Below, in pieces: positions 13,896 to 26,445 of a DNA stretch of 64,000 bases. Below the pieces are notes generated by a model. The model searched no databases. It was not told where the DNA came from and saw nothing but the letters and a program-made list of their open reading frames with translations. The DNA comes from Sycobia sp. Sy_11 (Eukaryota; Arthropoda; Insecta; Hymenoptera; Epichrysomallidae), in the NCBI GenBank assembly GCA_018907035.1, contig JACCIC010000003.1:3370501-3434500 (forward strand). Direction: 5' to 3'. Numbering within the stretch: the stretch's first letter is position 1; each line of letters begins with the position of its first letter. Made by a program: the position numbers and the translations under genes.

Positions 13896-16564
13896 TGCAA
13901 TAAGCTATACTATATATCTTTTACAAATATATTTTCCCCATTGCAGCAAGAGCCGTTCCGGCAGCTGCGCGAGAACCAGCCCGAAAGACTGAAGAAGCTG
14001 ACCGTCGTAGCCGGGGATACGACGTGCAAGGGTCTCGGATTAGCCGAGGCCGATTTACAGCTGATGAAGAACGTTTCCGTGGTGATCAATATGGCGGCGA
14101 ACGTGCGCTTCGATTTGCCCCTCAAGACCGCCGTGCAGATGAACACCATCGGGACCGCCAATATAATAGAATTCGTGAAAAAGGTGCGATATAACAAGGA
14201 TCTCCTTTCTTGGTATAACATTTTCGACAATCGATCCCTAAACCAGTTTGTCCATTACAGATATAAATTTCCATTTTTTCTTGTTTTTTTTTTTTTTTAA
14301 ATTAAGCATTATTTATCGATATGCGAATACGGTGTTTAAGAATTATTATTTAAGCTAATTTCTGTAACTAAAAATTAAATTATGCTCTCGCATAATATTG
14401 CTAAATTTTCTGTTACCTAATTTTAAGATAGCTATAGATAAAAATTCCTTCAAGTCGCCATGTAAACAAATTTTTTACGGAGTTAAAAAATATTGAATAT
14501 TTTCTTCACGAATGTGGCGTCCAAAATGAAACAAATTTATGTCGTCACTTTTCGTTAAGAAAACCGGATAATTTTAGCTTTGAATTGTGCGGCTGAAGTT
14601 GCTATAACGTCTAAAAATCAACATGTTTCTTGGACTTCAATACTTTTGTTATTCATCTAAATCCAACAATTTTCAAAATGAAATAAAAATAAATTAACTT
14701 AAAAATAAAGTCTTTTTTGTCTTGAAAAATTTAATTTTGAATCTGTATACGCTAACGTATGCCTCTAATTCAATTTTGAGGTTCATATGTTTTCAAAGCA
14801 GAAAAATAAGTGAAATACTTTTTGGATATTTTGAGCTTTCTGATTATGTTTTAAGAAAAATAACTAATTTTTAATTAATAAAAACATTTCTTCACCTTGA
14901 ACAATCCTCGGGGATCTTTCCTTTTAAAATCTATACAATATTGAGCGAAATAAAGAAATAATCTCAAGAAGAGCTGCTAGATTTGAAGAGTGTTATACAT
15001 TAATTACCGACAATTTGACTTTTTTTAACATTCAAGATTGTAAAAGGGGTAAACAAGTAGACTCGAATAATTCTTCTAGTAATTAAATAGTTTCTAGAAA
15101 AACTACTTATTATTTTTTCAGCAATATCCTTATAAAAGATAACCAAAGTTTTCTGAAAAAACGACACAAAATCGTGCATTCTCTTGATCAGAAAAATCAT
15201 ACGATTTTATAAATAATAATTAATAGTTTTTGAAAAACGGTATTCCTTTCCTAACATATATGATACACGTTGAAAATAATATATATTATGTCTTCTTTTT
15301 GAATATTATAATTAATTTGATTTTTCATTGTAAATTCTTACACAGACAATAGTCTCTGGCTTAAACGATAAATACGTTGGTTTGTTTCGAGTAAAATTAT
15401 GCATATACATATTAGGAAATTCCGGACTTTGCTTGCCCAATCGAGGATGTTTGAGGATCGAAGTTTGATTTTCGTGTGTTATGTGTTAATTTTCGGAGAT
15501 ATTTTACAAACAATGTCTACCGGCTTCTCCGTCGTCGGACGAGTAAGCTCACACGCGCGCTGCTGGTATATCATAACGATTCGGTAAAATAACTCGTTTA
15601 AAATAGAATTAAGGAGATGGCTAGGTCAGTTTTTACTGACAGAGTAAAAAAGCTTTTATTTTAAGTAATATTATCTATAAGCATTAAATTATTATACATT
15701 TGAATAAAACACGTCCTTTACTTACATCTATTGTACAGCGCTGCAAAGTTTCAAACAGATTCACGTCTCACCGTGTGTGAACGAGGATTCCTTGAAAATA
15801 TTATTTGTCATTTTTCGTTCTAAATTTTTAAAAACCAAATCTACTTGAAACTTTGCCTAAAGACGAATATACTTAAAACTGTGCAATAAAATAAATTTGA
15901 GGCAAATAAAGGGCATGATTAACTTAGTTTAACGATTACATATAACAAATTTTCAATGCTCAGCACTTTTTCAGAATTACTACATGAAAGAGCGATCGTG
16001 ATTCTGTTAAATAAATAAATTACTTGATAGTAGATATATGAAAGATAAAATCCATTAAAATTATTCTTTATGCCACAGTTTTTTTTATCGTTGCTCTGAA
16101 AGAGACACAGTGAAAGCATAACACAATTTCAGAATTGGAATAAAGCTAATTCATAATTTTACAATTAAAAAGTTGTTATAATTAACCGAAACAAGGAGCT
16201 CGAGATTATTAAACTGAATCATCCTCTTTTCGACATTTTCAGCTGAAACAGGTGGACGCGTTCGTTCACGTGTCGACTGCCTACTGCCATTGCGGGGAGG
16301 AGGTCCTGGAGGAGAAATTTTATCCGGTTGAAATGACGCCCGAGGAAATAATCTCGTTGGTCGAAGCGACGTCCGACGATCTGCTGGAAAGCATGACCTC
16401 GAAAATTCTCGGCGATCAGCCGAACACGTACGCCTTTACCAAAGCGCTCAGCGAGGATCTTGTGAGGAAATCGGGCTTACCAGCCGCGGTTGCGCGACCT
16501 TCTATCGGTAAGATAGAAAAAGTAAAGTTCGCAGCGTATTTATGAGTGTATTTTGAAATATAGC

Positions 16565-16612
<48 letters not shown>

Positions 16613-19600
16613 CGCATGCTATAAATTTAGTATTATTATGGAGTATCATAAACTTGATATTTTTATTATCTTACTGTTAAAATTTCTATATGAACAAACG
16701 AAAGCTGAATGGCACATAAAAGTTTTACACCTAAGCCTGTTAAATAGAGTAAAAGTAAAAAGGCGTGGTCGAAATTTGAACTGAAACACGAATGAATCGA
16801 ATAATAAAGAGACTGAAACAATTAAATTAAATCGCAGACCTTTTTAGGTAATTTTTTTTAGGAATTTTATGTAATCAATTTGATCGGCTTATATTTCAAA
16901 AATTCAGAAAATTTGAAGATCTTTATATAGAAGGCTTATATAGTAAAAATTTATCGCGAAATTTATTTAAAGTAATTTAGCGATCGATTTCAATGATCGC
17001 GTCGTACTCAATTAAAATGTATTATATTATCTATATTTTATGTGATATCTATCTTTAATAATTGTACAATATATCGAACAAAAAATTCTGTCATAAATAA
17101 TATTATATAAAAAAGAATAAAGTATTGCAAATATTAGTTAATATAATTTTGAATTAAGTTTAATTAAATTTTAATATTAGATAACTTTTGATTTATACTA
17201 TTATTCTGCATCGAAATAATGCTTTGGGTGAACTCTTCAAACATGCTGGATAATTTTTTTATAATAAGGCATGAGTATCTAAAATACGCAATAAGTTATT
17301 GCTTATATATATAATATTATTTGTGCCAGAGTTCGTTTTCTGAACGTATTTTTTATAAAAACATATGTAAAAAATTTAAAGGATTGTTAAAGTGTATGAG
17401 AAAACGTTGTAAGTATGATATCTCAGCTTTTCTATGACTGGATGTTATAAAAATCTGATAAAATAACGCTAAAGGATATTAGATTGTCAAATATCTCCTT
17501 TCTGCTTTTTTACTCTTCATTCAATGCTTTATAAAGTGTTCCAGTGGTCGGATTTACTGCAAATAGGCGCCGTTTTGTTCGATAACCTGTTTCCATCTTG
17601 ACGTCAACTTCATAATACGCCTCTCGTAGAAACCCTTCTCCTTATTCGCGAAGAACTCGGACAGCCATTTTTCATAAGCCTCTTTTGAGTCCAACTTTAC
17701 ACCACCAAGGGCGTTCGATATGGACAGGAACAGGTGGTAATCATTTGGCGCTATGTCCGGGCTATATGGTGGATGCGATAAAACCTCCCATCCGAACTCC
17801 CGTAGCTTCTGACGAGTCATCAACGGAGTGTGTGGTCTGGCGTTGTCCTGGTGGAACACCATAACATTCCTGTTGGCCAATTGTGGATATTTCTGGTCGA
17901 TAGCCTGCTTCAAGCGGTCCAGTTTTTCACAGTAGATCGTAAAGTCATTGTTAAGTAGATCGTTAAGCGTCTGGCCATATGGGAACAGCTCATAGTGGAT
18001 GATTCCCTTCCAATCCCACTAAACACACAGCAAAACTTTCCTGGCAGTCAATCCCGGCTTGGCCACTGTTTGGGATGGTGCACCGGCCTTGGACCATGAC
18101 CGTTTTCGCTTGATATTGTCATATGTGCTCCATTTTTCGTCGCCAGTCACCATCCGCTTCAAAAATGGATCGAGTTCGGTCCAGAAGGTTTTTTTGCGTC
18201 AAATCATACGGCACTCAAACATCAAGCTTTTTTTGTATCTAGCCTTCTGCAGTTGGTTTAAAATGATTTGGTGACCAACTCTCATCTCCCGGGCGATGTC
18301 ACGAGATGCTACATGCCGGTCTAGCTCAAGAAATTCCATGATTAGATCGATATTCGTCGTCACAGGCCTTCCGCCGGTTGGCTTATCCATGGTGTTGTTT
18401 TTACCGGCTCTGAATCGTCCAAACCATTCCTCTGTGGTTCGAAGTGATAGCGTGCAATTCCACAAAACACCATTAATCTCACCATTTCTCTAGCCGATTT
18501 GCCTTTGACGAAGGAAAACTTTAAAATGGCGCGAATTTCGGCGTTAGTGAACTCCATGTTTACACGTCTATAACGTTTGAACATATCCAAACTCATCATG
18601 CATAGCGTCGTTTTGTACGTTATGTCAAGACATTTCAAATGATTTATAATATTGCCAGATATGAGCTCTGTAGCGCTTTGTACATAGCCCCGAAATTCAT
18701 AAGACAAAAAGGCGGAAGGCAGATATTTGAGTACCTCATATGTAAACATATAACTATGAAAATTTCATAAATTATAGCATGATTAGATAGTAAGAAATTT
18801 GATAAGACCTATGGAAATTTGGAATTGCACCTTGCATGACATGTCTTAGCAAATGAACAAAATCAATGAAAAAGAAAGAAAAATATAAATGAGCTAAGTA
18901 ATGATGAATTAATTAAACGCGTTTTTCCCGAACCTTTTAGTGGTCGGCTCGTACAAGGAGCCGGACTACGGCTGGGTGGACAATTTAAACGGGCCCACGG
19001 GCCTGATGATCGGCGCCGGCAAGGGCGTCATTCGCACTATGCTCTGCAACGGCGACTACAACATCGACATCATACCCTGCGACATCGCCGTGAACGCGAC
19101 TATAGCGCTCGCCTGGAAGGTCGGCCTCGAGAGGCCCGAGACGCCTCTAGTTGTTAATCTCACCGAGAGCCGGGAGAATCCTATTACCTGGCGACACGCC
19201 CTCGAGACCGGCAAGAAGCACGTTTACGCGAATCCGTTTTCAGGTATGTAAATAAAAAAAGAAAAATCCGAATATGTGTCCAAAATAAAGTTTTAAAAGC
19301 TTGATTCGGTACGAGATAGGTGACGTATTCTTTGCGTTTCTATGATAGCGAGTGATGATTCCACTGGATACAATCACTTTATTATACAATAAATAAATCT
19401 TTTTATAGTGCTTCTTGCGACTATAATTATTTTTCAAATTTCATTTTTAGATCGATAGGTAAGAAATGATAAAAATAACCTTTATATCTGTGACGGAATC
19501 ACAGCCACAGAAGAACAACATTTATGATTATACGCTAATTTATAATATAATTTGTGATAATATATATCGGTATAATTTATTTAATAATTACTTTCATATC

Positions 19601-21172
19601 ATTTTTAATCCATATCAATCATTCTTGATTATAAAGCCATTATAAAACGTCACCACAACTTCAATGAATAGCTCCTCGTTTCAAAAAATCCATCAACGGA
19701 TTATTTTTTATTACAGAGCAGTAAACAAATCTTTTATTTACTTACGATCTGTAAGTTTATTAATATAATATATAATAAAGGAATATTATCATTTTTATTA
19801 CAATTTCAGGTCCCTTGTGGTATCCCGGTGGAGCAATGACGACGTCGAAACTTGTTCATTATTTGGCGGTCTTCTTCTTTCATACGATTCCTGCTTACCT
19901 CTTAGATGGATTACTGGTGCTAACTGGAAATAAACCATTCCTAATCAAAGTACAAGCTAGAGTGACTTATGGAATTAATTTATTGTATTACTATACTACG
20001 AAGCAATGGCATTTTAAGTAAGTCCGTATATTGTATAAAATACGAATACATCGATAATATTCTTACATACATCTATATATACAATATAACCACTCATTTA
20101 TTGAACATTATTTTATAAACTATTATGAAATAAAATATATTAGCGTCGAAAATTCCCTTTACTTGAAAGATTATGAATTTGGAGAAACTATCAATCATGA
20201 GTGACGAATTTGGTTCAGATTGAATGAGGCAATTCTGAATTACTTCCGAAATAATTCTTCTGAAATATTTTTCTTAAAACATAATCAGAAATTTTCCGAA
20301 ATAAATTGTGTAAAGTTTTAGAATCTGACCCTATCACATTTGCAGGATAGTGTAGTATGTTCTTTTAGTTAAATTAGATGTAATGCATAGTTTGAGAATT
20401 TTTTTCTGATAACCATTACTTTTGGCATCATATTCAACGAAGGAATAACACTTTAAGCCAAGAGGTTCTAGCGAAACTTTTTCCTAAGTGTATAGTTGTT
20501 CAATTATTATAAACTGACACATTGACACTTTTAGTTCACATTTTGATAATTCATAAATTTTTTAACAGATTATTTTACTTACCAGTTGTTTTACAAATAA
20601 TACAGAATAATCCATTTTCTATTTATTCTACCTATATTTACAATCCTAATAACAACTGTCAAACTCTCTGATAAGTCTCAGGATCACAATTTGTTTTGTA
20701 ATAATTTTTCCTTAGTGTCCTGAATAAGATTCAGGAAAAATGTATTATTGTATAAAACACACTTTTAAAGAAAATTTTCGCATTAAAATTTATCGCATAA
20801 AAATATTCAATTCGTGAATTAATAATGTGTTAAAAATTAAAACAAGAAAAACTGTTTTCTTCCCACAGCAATGGAAGGCTTAAAGCTCTAAGGGAGAGCT
20901 TGTTGCCGGAAGACAAAGATGTCTTTTTCATGGACATAAGGGAAATCGAGTGGGACCATTACCTGCTGACATACATTCTGGCCGCGAGGAAATACTGCTT
21001 AAAGGACGACCTATCGACTTTGCCACGGGCTCGACGTGTCTTCGCTTATCTCTTCGTTCTCGATCTGATAGTTAAAATTTTGTTCTTCCTGTTCGTCGGA
21101 TGGCTTATTTATTACTGTTTGTCCAGCAAAATGACCATCGGCACCATGCTCGATACGTCCACGATCCATTAA
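5930..21172 (+). CDS. Fatty acyl-CoA reductase, six coding exons, 507 aa
   Basis: The product reduces fatty acyl-CoA to fatty alcohol with NADPH, normally on ER or peroxisomal membranes. Exons join at 5930-6136, 13947-14183, 16243-16507, 18941-19243, 19810-20017 and 20869-21172. All introns are GT-AG, and the joined frame is open for 1524 bases including the stop. Residues 23-31 hold the Rossmann nucleotide-binding motif VTGGTGFMG. The short-chain dehydrogenase triad is visible as Ser159 (HVSTAYCH), Tyr211 and Lys215 (YAFTK). The insect FAR signature GWVDNLNGPTG follows in exon 4. The C-terminal FAR_C (sterile) domain lies in exon 6, with a hydrophobic segment at about 465-490 and another at about 352-378. 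The length matches insect FARs of about 500 residues. Which of the many insect FAR paralogues it is, and its chain-length preference, cannot be read from the sequence. Confidence 0.93.
6211..6272. repeat. (GA)n microsatellite
   Basis: About 31 GA units, 75 bp inside FAR intron 1. Confidence 0.95.
7610..7661. repeat. (AT)n microsatellite
   Basis: About 25 AT units in FAR intron 1. Confidence 0.95.
7801..7856. repeat. (CA)n-(CG)n compound microsatellite
   Basis: CA units pass through GCAC into a short CG run and back to CA. The alternating purine-pyrimidine tract could adopt Z-form DNA. Confidence 0.9.
8286..8369. repeat. (AT)n microsatellite, interrupted once
   Basis: About 40 AT units with a single AGAT interruption near the middle. 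This is one of the longest AT tracts in the window. Confidence 0.95.
8516..8569. repeat. (AT)n microsatellite
   Basis: About 26 AT units, 150 bp after the tract at 8286. Confidence 0.95.
9747..9782. repeat. (TC)n microsatellite
   Basis: About 17 TC units in FAR intron 1. Confidence 0.9.
10356..10398. repeat. (AT)n microsatellite
   Basis: About 21 AT units, about 100 bp after a shorter (GA)n tract at 10243-10262. Confidence 0.95.
13848..13892. repeat. (AT)n next to the FAR exon 2 acceptor
   Basis: About 21 AT units ending only about 55 bases before the 3' splice site of FAR exon 2, in the region where a branch point would be expected. Confidence 0.95.
13947..14183 (+). CDS. FAR coding exon 2
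   Basis: Residues 70-148, phase 0 at both ends. It carries the GD-x-GLGL segment (VAGDTTCKGLGLAEAD) and VINMAANVRFD, the conserved strand that precedes the catalytic serine in extended short-chain dehydrogenases. Confidence 0.93.
14184..16242 (+). other. FAR intron 2 (2.1 kb)
   Basis: Plain AT-rich intron from gtgcga to cattttcag. I see no gene, repeat array or transposon in it. Confidence 0.8.
16243..16507 (+). CDS. FAR coding exon 3 with the catalytic residues
   Basis: Residues 149-236 plus the first base of codon 237. It contains Ser159 in HVSTAYCH and Tyr211/Lys215 in TYAFTKALSE, the active-site residues of this family. It ends at tctatcg|gtaaga. Confidence 0.93.
16569..16606. repeat. 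(AT)n microsatellite
   Basis: About 18 AT units starting 62 bp after the donor of FAR exon 3. Confidence 0.95.
17479..18734 (-). mobile_element. Mariner element, inactive, about 1.25 kb
   Basis: The size is normal for mariner. The ends share an inverted repeat: CAAATATCTCCTTTCTGC near 17488 matches CAAATATCTGCCTTCCGC read inward from about 18729. A TA lies at each proposed edge, as expected for insertion at TA. A transposase remnant lies between the ends on the minus strand. The exact edges could shift by a few bases because the two ends differ by a small indel outside the matching core. Confidence 0.85.
17554..18557 (-). pseudogene. Mariner transposase, broken
   Basis: The frame begins MEFTNAEIRAILKF with a helix-turn-helix region and a GGRPVTT segment. 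It continues through VTGDEKW (first catalytic Asp) and FHQDNARPH (second). It ends its catalytic core at PYSPDIAPNDYHLF, where the third Asp (in NDYHLF) is 34 residues after the second: the mariner D34D spacing. It is interrupted by a frameshift near 18480, a stop near 18199 and a stop near 18015 where a Trp codon would be expected. It therefore cannot make a full transposase. Confidence 0.88.
18941..19243 (+). CDS. FAR coding exon 4
   Basis: Completes codon 237 and runs to the first base of codon 338. It holds GSYKEPDYGWVDNLNGPTG and IIPCDIAVNATIALAW, both hallmarks of insect FARs. The exon is clearly more GC-rich than the flanking introns. Confidence 0.93.
19244..19809 (+). other. FAR intron 4 (566 bp)
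   Basis: AT-rich with canonical gtatgt and tttcag ends. Nothing else was recognised in it. Confidence 0.85.
19810..20017 (+). CDS. FAR coding exon 5
   Basis: Residues 338-406 and two bases of codon 407. It begins with the typical GPLWYPGG motif and contains a hydrophobic stretch that could be membrane-associated (about 352-378). The donor is aa|gtaagt. Confidence 0.92.
20018..20868 (+). other. FAR intron 5 (851 bp)
   Basis: AT-rich with canonical gtaagt and cccacag ends. I see nothing else in it. Confidence 0.85.
20869..21172 (+). CDS. FAR coding exon 6, C-terminus
   Basis: Residues 407-507. It contains the FAR_C core FFMDIREIEWDHYLLTY and a hydrophobic membrane segment at about 465-490 followed by a short tail. 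The stop is TAA at 21170-21172. Confidence 0.92.
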
Positions 21173-23499
21173 GGAAACGGCAACGAGTGTATCTTAATTG
21201 AAAATGTTATTTGATATAATAAGAACTGTTACACGGATGCATGAAGAGAGTTATCTTCGTTTTAAGGTTCCTGCGAGATTTTAGTAAGCACTGGGACAAT
21301 CGCTCTTCGACAAATTAATTTTTATGACACTGATTTATCATTTGCGATTCATTTTACGTAGTTCTTTAGAGAAACCAATGAATGTTAATTTTACTTTTAC
21401 ATTGATTCTGACAAATCATTAATATATTTATATGCAATATCTTAGGTAATTGTAAAATAATTAATATAGTAAAAAAAAATTTCAAGAAGAAACGTGTTAT
21501 ATAAATAATTGCAATTGTAGTTGTGAAAAAAGTATCAATCGACGGGGTTCCTACTTTTCTTATTTTGAATGCTGTATATTTTGCATATAAGACTTAATTT
21601 ATATATTCTTTTATTATAACAATTAGAATTATAATTTTAATATAGTGAAGTGGTTTGTTACTGCGTTATTTACTAGTTAGTAGGACACATAATGTTATAA
21701 AAAAATCATTGCTGTAGTTTATTTTTAAAAATTCATATATCTTTAATAACAATAAAAATGACAATAATAATAATAAATATACATCCGGTAACGTTTTATG
21801 GTCTGTGGAGCATCTTTTTCAAAGAAGCATAGTACTTTGTATTTTCTTAAAAGTTTGTTTTCTCTTTTTAAAATATTTTAGTATTAAGGAAACGTGCTTG
21901 TAAAATAATCGACGGTTGAAAAGTAATTGGAAGTTTTCAATAATCTAAATAATACTTTTAGAAGTCTTTGATCCAACTTTTCTATTTTACGGTATTGTTA
22001 ACGAATATTTTTTACCCGTCATTGTTAATAATTTTGTTCTATTATTCTTTATATTATTTTAGTTTTTTTCTTAATTTAATTAGAAATAGGATAAAAAATT
22101 TATCATTATTAAATAAAATTTTATAAAACTAAATCATTTAACAGTCCTTAATAAATAGTTTTATTATACTATTATTATAGTCATTAAATATTGGCTGTTA
22201 AAAAACTTATTGAAAAAAAAATTTTATGTATTCCTTTTGTAATATTATAATAAAATTTTTCATAATTTATATGCTAGAATATTTCGTGCAAGTTTTTAAT
22301 TATAGTTTTTAAAATGTTGATTTTATACATATATGTGTACATATTTATTATAATATAATAATATAATAATAGAAAAAGTATCGAACTGTCTTATAAATTT
22401 TAATGTATTATAATACATTTTCATTGTGCACAAATATATAAAAAATCCTTCGAAATTTAACATTTAAGTTAAATTCTAAGTGGTAAGGTATATATAGAAT
22501 AACCGTTATATAAATAATTTTAATCCTTTAATAGTTATAATTTAACTTGTGCTATAGATAAATACATAAATAGCTATTATCAAATCTTCATTTTTTTTTT
22601 GTTTTTGCTAATTGCGTTCAGTACTTCTAAATCTATATCCTTGTCTACAATTGAGTTGAGAGTCTTATTCACTCTTACGTTCGAACAATAATAGTGACAG
22701 AAATATTGTAGAAACGATCATAAACAATTCTAATCAAGATGTATACAAAAGAAATAACAACATGCTTATAATATAACATAATGTAAAAGACGGAAAGAAA
22801 AGATGGAGTCTATTGTTAGACAGAGAAGATGATATTTTTTCCTTCAGAGCTGATTAAAATGACGTAATAGTTGCTTTAAATAATTCTTAATATATTCATG
22901 ATATGCGAAATTTATTACAAGACAAAAAAGCATACTGACCTATTAAATTTAATTACATTACTAAATTACAAGAAAATATTACAATCAAATATGAATGAAT
23001 GGAAGAATATAGATTGTTTTGATAAATAATTCTATAAAAATCCAATAAGGCAATCTAATACTTCTTTAGTCAGAATATATGAATTTTCCAAAATCGATCA
23101 AATTAACATAACCATTAAAATAAATTGTTTCAAGTTTAAATACATCTATTTTTTTTCCTTCAATTTTGTGTGTAATATTATTCAAAAATATACATTAAAA
23201 ATAGTCAACAATTAGTACAGAAAATTAAAAAAGTTATTCTTCCAAATGAATTCATACTGATATCCTATGACGAAGTATCTTTATTTTTTAAGATACTTTT
23301 AGAACTAGTTATTGACAGCCTTTCAAAAGTAATGGCTATTTATAAAAAAGCAATATGTCCCAATTCTTGACATTATGAATGTTGTTCCATTTATAATGAG
23401 AAATATTTATTTTCAATGTTATATCAAATACTGCCAACAAATACGTGGTACTGCAATGCGCAACCCCCTCAGTCCATTTGCTTGCCGTGATAAAACATT

Positions 23500-23556
23500 T
23501 GTGAAGCGGGCGCTGACATAGCACCTTTTTATACGGAAGCGACAATAGTATGCAGA
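23500..23556 (-). repeat. Terminal segment of a Tc1-like family, lone end
   Basis: Read on the minus strand it begins TGTCGCTTCCGTATAAAAAG and continues through GGTGCTATGTCAGCGCCCG. This nearly matches the segments at 24246 and 54290. The element interior would lie to its left, but no transposase was recognised there. Confidence 0.55.
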
Positions 23557-24245
23557 GCTTTTTAAATAATTGTATTTAAAATTATTTTTGAAGTAATTTT
23601 ATAGATAAAACATCGAAAAAGTAAGTTTATTCGTTTTGAAAATTAATTACAACTAATGTTTTTACCTCAAAATTTTAATACTTATAACTTTCATTTTATT
23701 AAGATATATTTTCATTTATTGTTAGAATCGTCTCATAAATTTTTTTTTGGAAATTGATGGAATTAAAAATTAGTGTTAAAAAATCTGAGAAAATTGCTAG
23801 TAACTTGTGAGGAATTCTAAAGTATTAATTTAAAGAATAATGTTTAGGTTGAAAAACATTTTTTCAATAATATTTTATCTTGAGAACGAAACTTAATAAG
23901 AAATTTCTTAAGAATAAATATAATTTAGAATTTTTTAAGGATCACTCACAGTTTATTTTTAATATTTAAACGAGATTATCCAAAATTTCCATTCAGTGAA
24001 TATTAAAAAATAATAATAATAATAACAATAATCCTATTGAATTATTGTTCTGCCTCCAACCACATTCATAAAATTTAGACGGTCAATATCAAATATAGGA
24101 AACTGTGAGTCCTCATTTTTCGATAAATTCATTAGGAAGTGATACGATTCCAGTTGGGTTTCAACATCTGTGCTCTATATGATCCATATTGCGGTTAGAA
24201 AGGAAAACGATAAAATTTATTTTCAAAAATTCATATAATATTACA

Positions 24246-24722
24246 TATTGTCGCTTCCGTATAAACAGGTACTATTTCAGAGTCCGCTTTAAAAATGTTC
24301 TATCTGAGCGTCCGGTTCAAGAAGGTGTTATCTCGCAGACCAATGTGTTTTGCTGCAAATTGAGTTGACAGCTATACCTACATATTTGCGGTATTTAATT
24401 CAAAATACGAAAATATATTAATTATTCATTGTCATTACTTATGCAAATACATTAATACGAAAATTGATTAATTATGGGCATTGAATGCCACCGTTTCAAC
24501 ACGAAGCTCCTCGGATAAGTCGTCTCGACACCCATAGACATCGTATTCTAGCACCCGAATGTAAAACTACTCATAGAAGTCATTTCCAGACACCTGGATA
24601 TCGTATTTCACTGCCAAATACGAATCTCTCCGGAAAAGTCGTCTCTAGAGGTATTCCGCCAATTGAAATTGAAGCGAAACAAAATGGTCTGCGAGATACA
24701 TAGCACCTTTTTGAAACAGTTT
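24246..24722 (+). mobile_element. Short non-autonomous relative of the Tc1-like family
   Basis: The left end (tgtcgcttccgtataaacag) and the following 90 or so bases match the terminus of the Tc1-like copy at 54290, including the segment gttcaagaaggtgttatctcg. The proposed right end carries atagcacctttttg, a short inverted match to the left end. The interior holds three copies of a 60-bp repeat and no transposase. The right edge is uncertain. Confidence 0.5.
24495..24660 (+). repeat. 60-bp tandem repeat, three degenerate units
   Basis: The segments tcggataagtcgtctcgaca (24511), tcatagaagtcatttccaga (24571) and ccggaaaagtcgtctctaga (24630) recur at 59-60 bp. The same unit recurs at 34619-34850 inside a Tc1-like element. 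Confidence 0.7.
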
Positions 24723-26371
24723 TCTCGAAGATAGTTTTGTTTTTAATTTTAATAATTCCGTTTTATCTTTTAGGTTCTATTCTCAGCTAAATTATTGCTT
24801 TCCTGAGACTTTTTCAATTGTCATATTTAGGGAGACGAGTAATCTTAAATAAATCTTTAATTAATTAATCATCGCTTATTGATATTACGTATCATTCTGT
24901 AAAATTTGTCATTTCTCTATGTACAATTTAAGATCACCATAATATTTAAAAATTGTTTAGAGTTAGGCTTGATCCTCCAGATTGATCATGTAGCGTATTT
25001 TACACTTCAATTTTTGGTTTAGACGCATATGAGATAATTTTGATCTAAGAATTCAAAGCAAATGTTTATCTTTTATATCGGGAGTTTACAAATTAGGTTT
25101 TATAACTGATAGATTATGTTATATCATGAACACAATAAAAGGTGTGTACGATCAGTGGGTAGGTTGTTTGTATTTATGAAGAGAGAACCTACAGCATATA
25201 TATAATGAAGACATTCATTTGGGAGTCAATGAATCTCCGCATAAAATTTAAGACTGCTTCCGTGCCTTTTAAAATCTCGGATAGTAGAACAGGAAGTGCT
25301 CAAGTTGTTGTTAGGAAAATGAGGGCACTCTCTGTTTTCATAAATGTGGTTTCCTTCTAAATAACTCTGAAAATAGTCCTGTACGTTGAGCATCTGAGTT
25401 AGTTAAAAGTTGACAAATTAATGTTGCCTTTCTACCCATTTCAGCATGTTGGAAATGATATGGTGCGTGCATTTTCCATCCATTACCAAATCCCATCGTT
25501 GATGTCACTCTTCTAGGATTCTTCTTATATCTATGCTCGTGGTTCTGAAAATTTGATAATTATTTTTTAATGTTTTTGACAACTAGATGTAGAACTCGAT
25601 GTAGAACTTATGAAAAAAATCCTGGTGATCACTAACGGTAGTCTGTTTGATACGGTTCGATGAACACAGGTCGTCCTAGAGCAGACATGAGAAGTTCACG
25701 ACTAGCTTGTTTGGACATTCCTCTTCATTCCAGAAAGCGTTCTAAGAATATTTCGTAATTTAATATAAAAACTCAGGCAATAATAATTTTTTACGTATAT
25801 ATATCTCTTGTTAAAAAGCATAAATTTAGATTGTTTTCAGTCCTTAAATAAATGAATGGTAACACGATTCTTCGAGATGTAGAATATTTTTTTATTAAAA
25901 TGAAAAGACTTATATCCACAATAGAAAGTTAAAATTCCGAAATTTAAAGAAAATAAAGAATATTAATACCAGTGTGGTAATTCACAATATGCTTTTATTG
26001 ATCCTTATGAAATTGCACATTCTCGTTTCATAATATATCAGACTGATATACTGAACTATCCTGGAGGCTTGTAGAATAACGTAAGATTAGAAATTGGGAG
26101 GCTTCTTAATTATAGATCATATAAGTGCCTGTTTTTATTGTGACGTATGAAATCAAAAGAATACAAGTATTTATTCATTAATTCACATATGGAATCACTT
26201 TAACCTTATTTTAATATGTCTGTTTTATTTTATATTGTATTTATACACGATAACAGGCGCATATAGAGATAAATAAAAGTCGCTTTAGACAGCATCATAT
26301 AAGAGAAACATATTATTGGAATTACTTAAAAATTTAAAAGATAAAAAGTTATGAATTCAGAGTTAATTCTG

Positions 26372-26395
26372 TTATTAAAATAAATATATAAGAAG
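26372..26395 (+). promoter_or_regulatory. Candidate core promoter of SPH1
   Basis: TTATTAAAATAAATATATAA ends roughly 50-55 bases before the SPH1 start codon. It resembles the shared motif found at a similar distance before SPH2 and SPH3. The assignment is by position and similarity only. Confidence 0.3.
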
Positions 26396-26445
26396 GCATA
26401 AGCTTAAGACCAGTTATTAGAAAGTGATTATAGGAACATTTGAAA

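Larger units (their letters stand above)
6137..13946 (+). other. FAR intron 1 (7.8 kb)
   Basis: A long intron containing at least eight microsatellites and no recognisable gene or transposase. It runs from gtttgt to ccccattgcag. Two open frames of 111 and 118 codons in it (11715-12050 minus, 13237-13593 plus) resemble nothing I know and are not called. Confidence 0.8.
16508..18940 (+). other. FAR intron 3 hosting a mariner
   Basis: The intron runs from gtaaga to ccttttag. About half of it is a mariner element on the opposite strand (17479-18734). The rest is AT-rich with one (AT)n tract near the donor. Confidence 0.85.
21173..26445. other. Spacer between FAR and SPH1
   Basis: Begins with the FAR 3' UTR, whose end I could not place. 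The rest is AT-rich spacer. I recognise only two terminal segments of a Tc1-like family and a small tandem array (listed separately). No gene is supported between 24720 and 26445. Confidence 0.6.

Noticed and set aside
13910..14230. 106-codon open frame on the minus strand
   Set aside because: Shadow of FAR exon 2.
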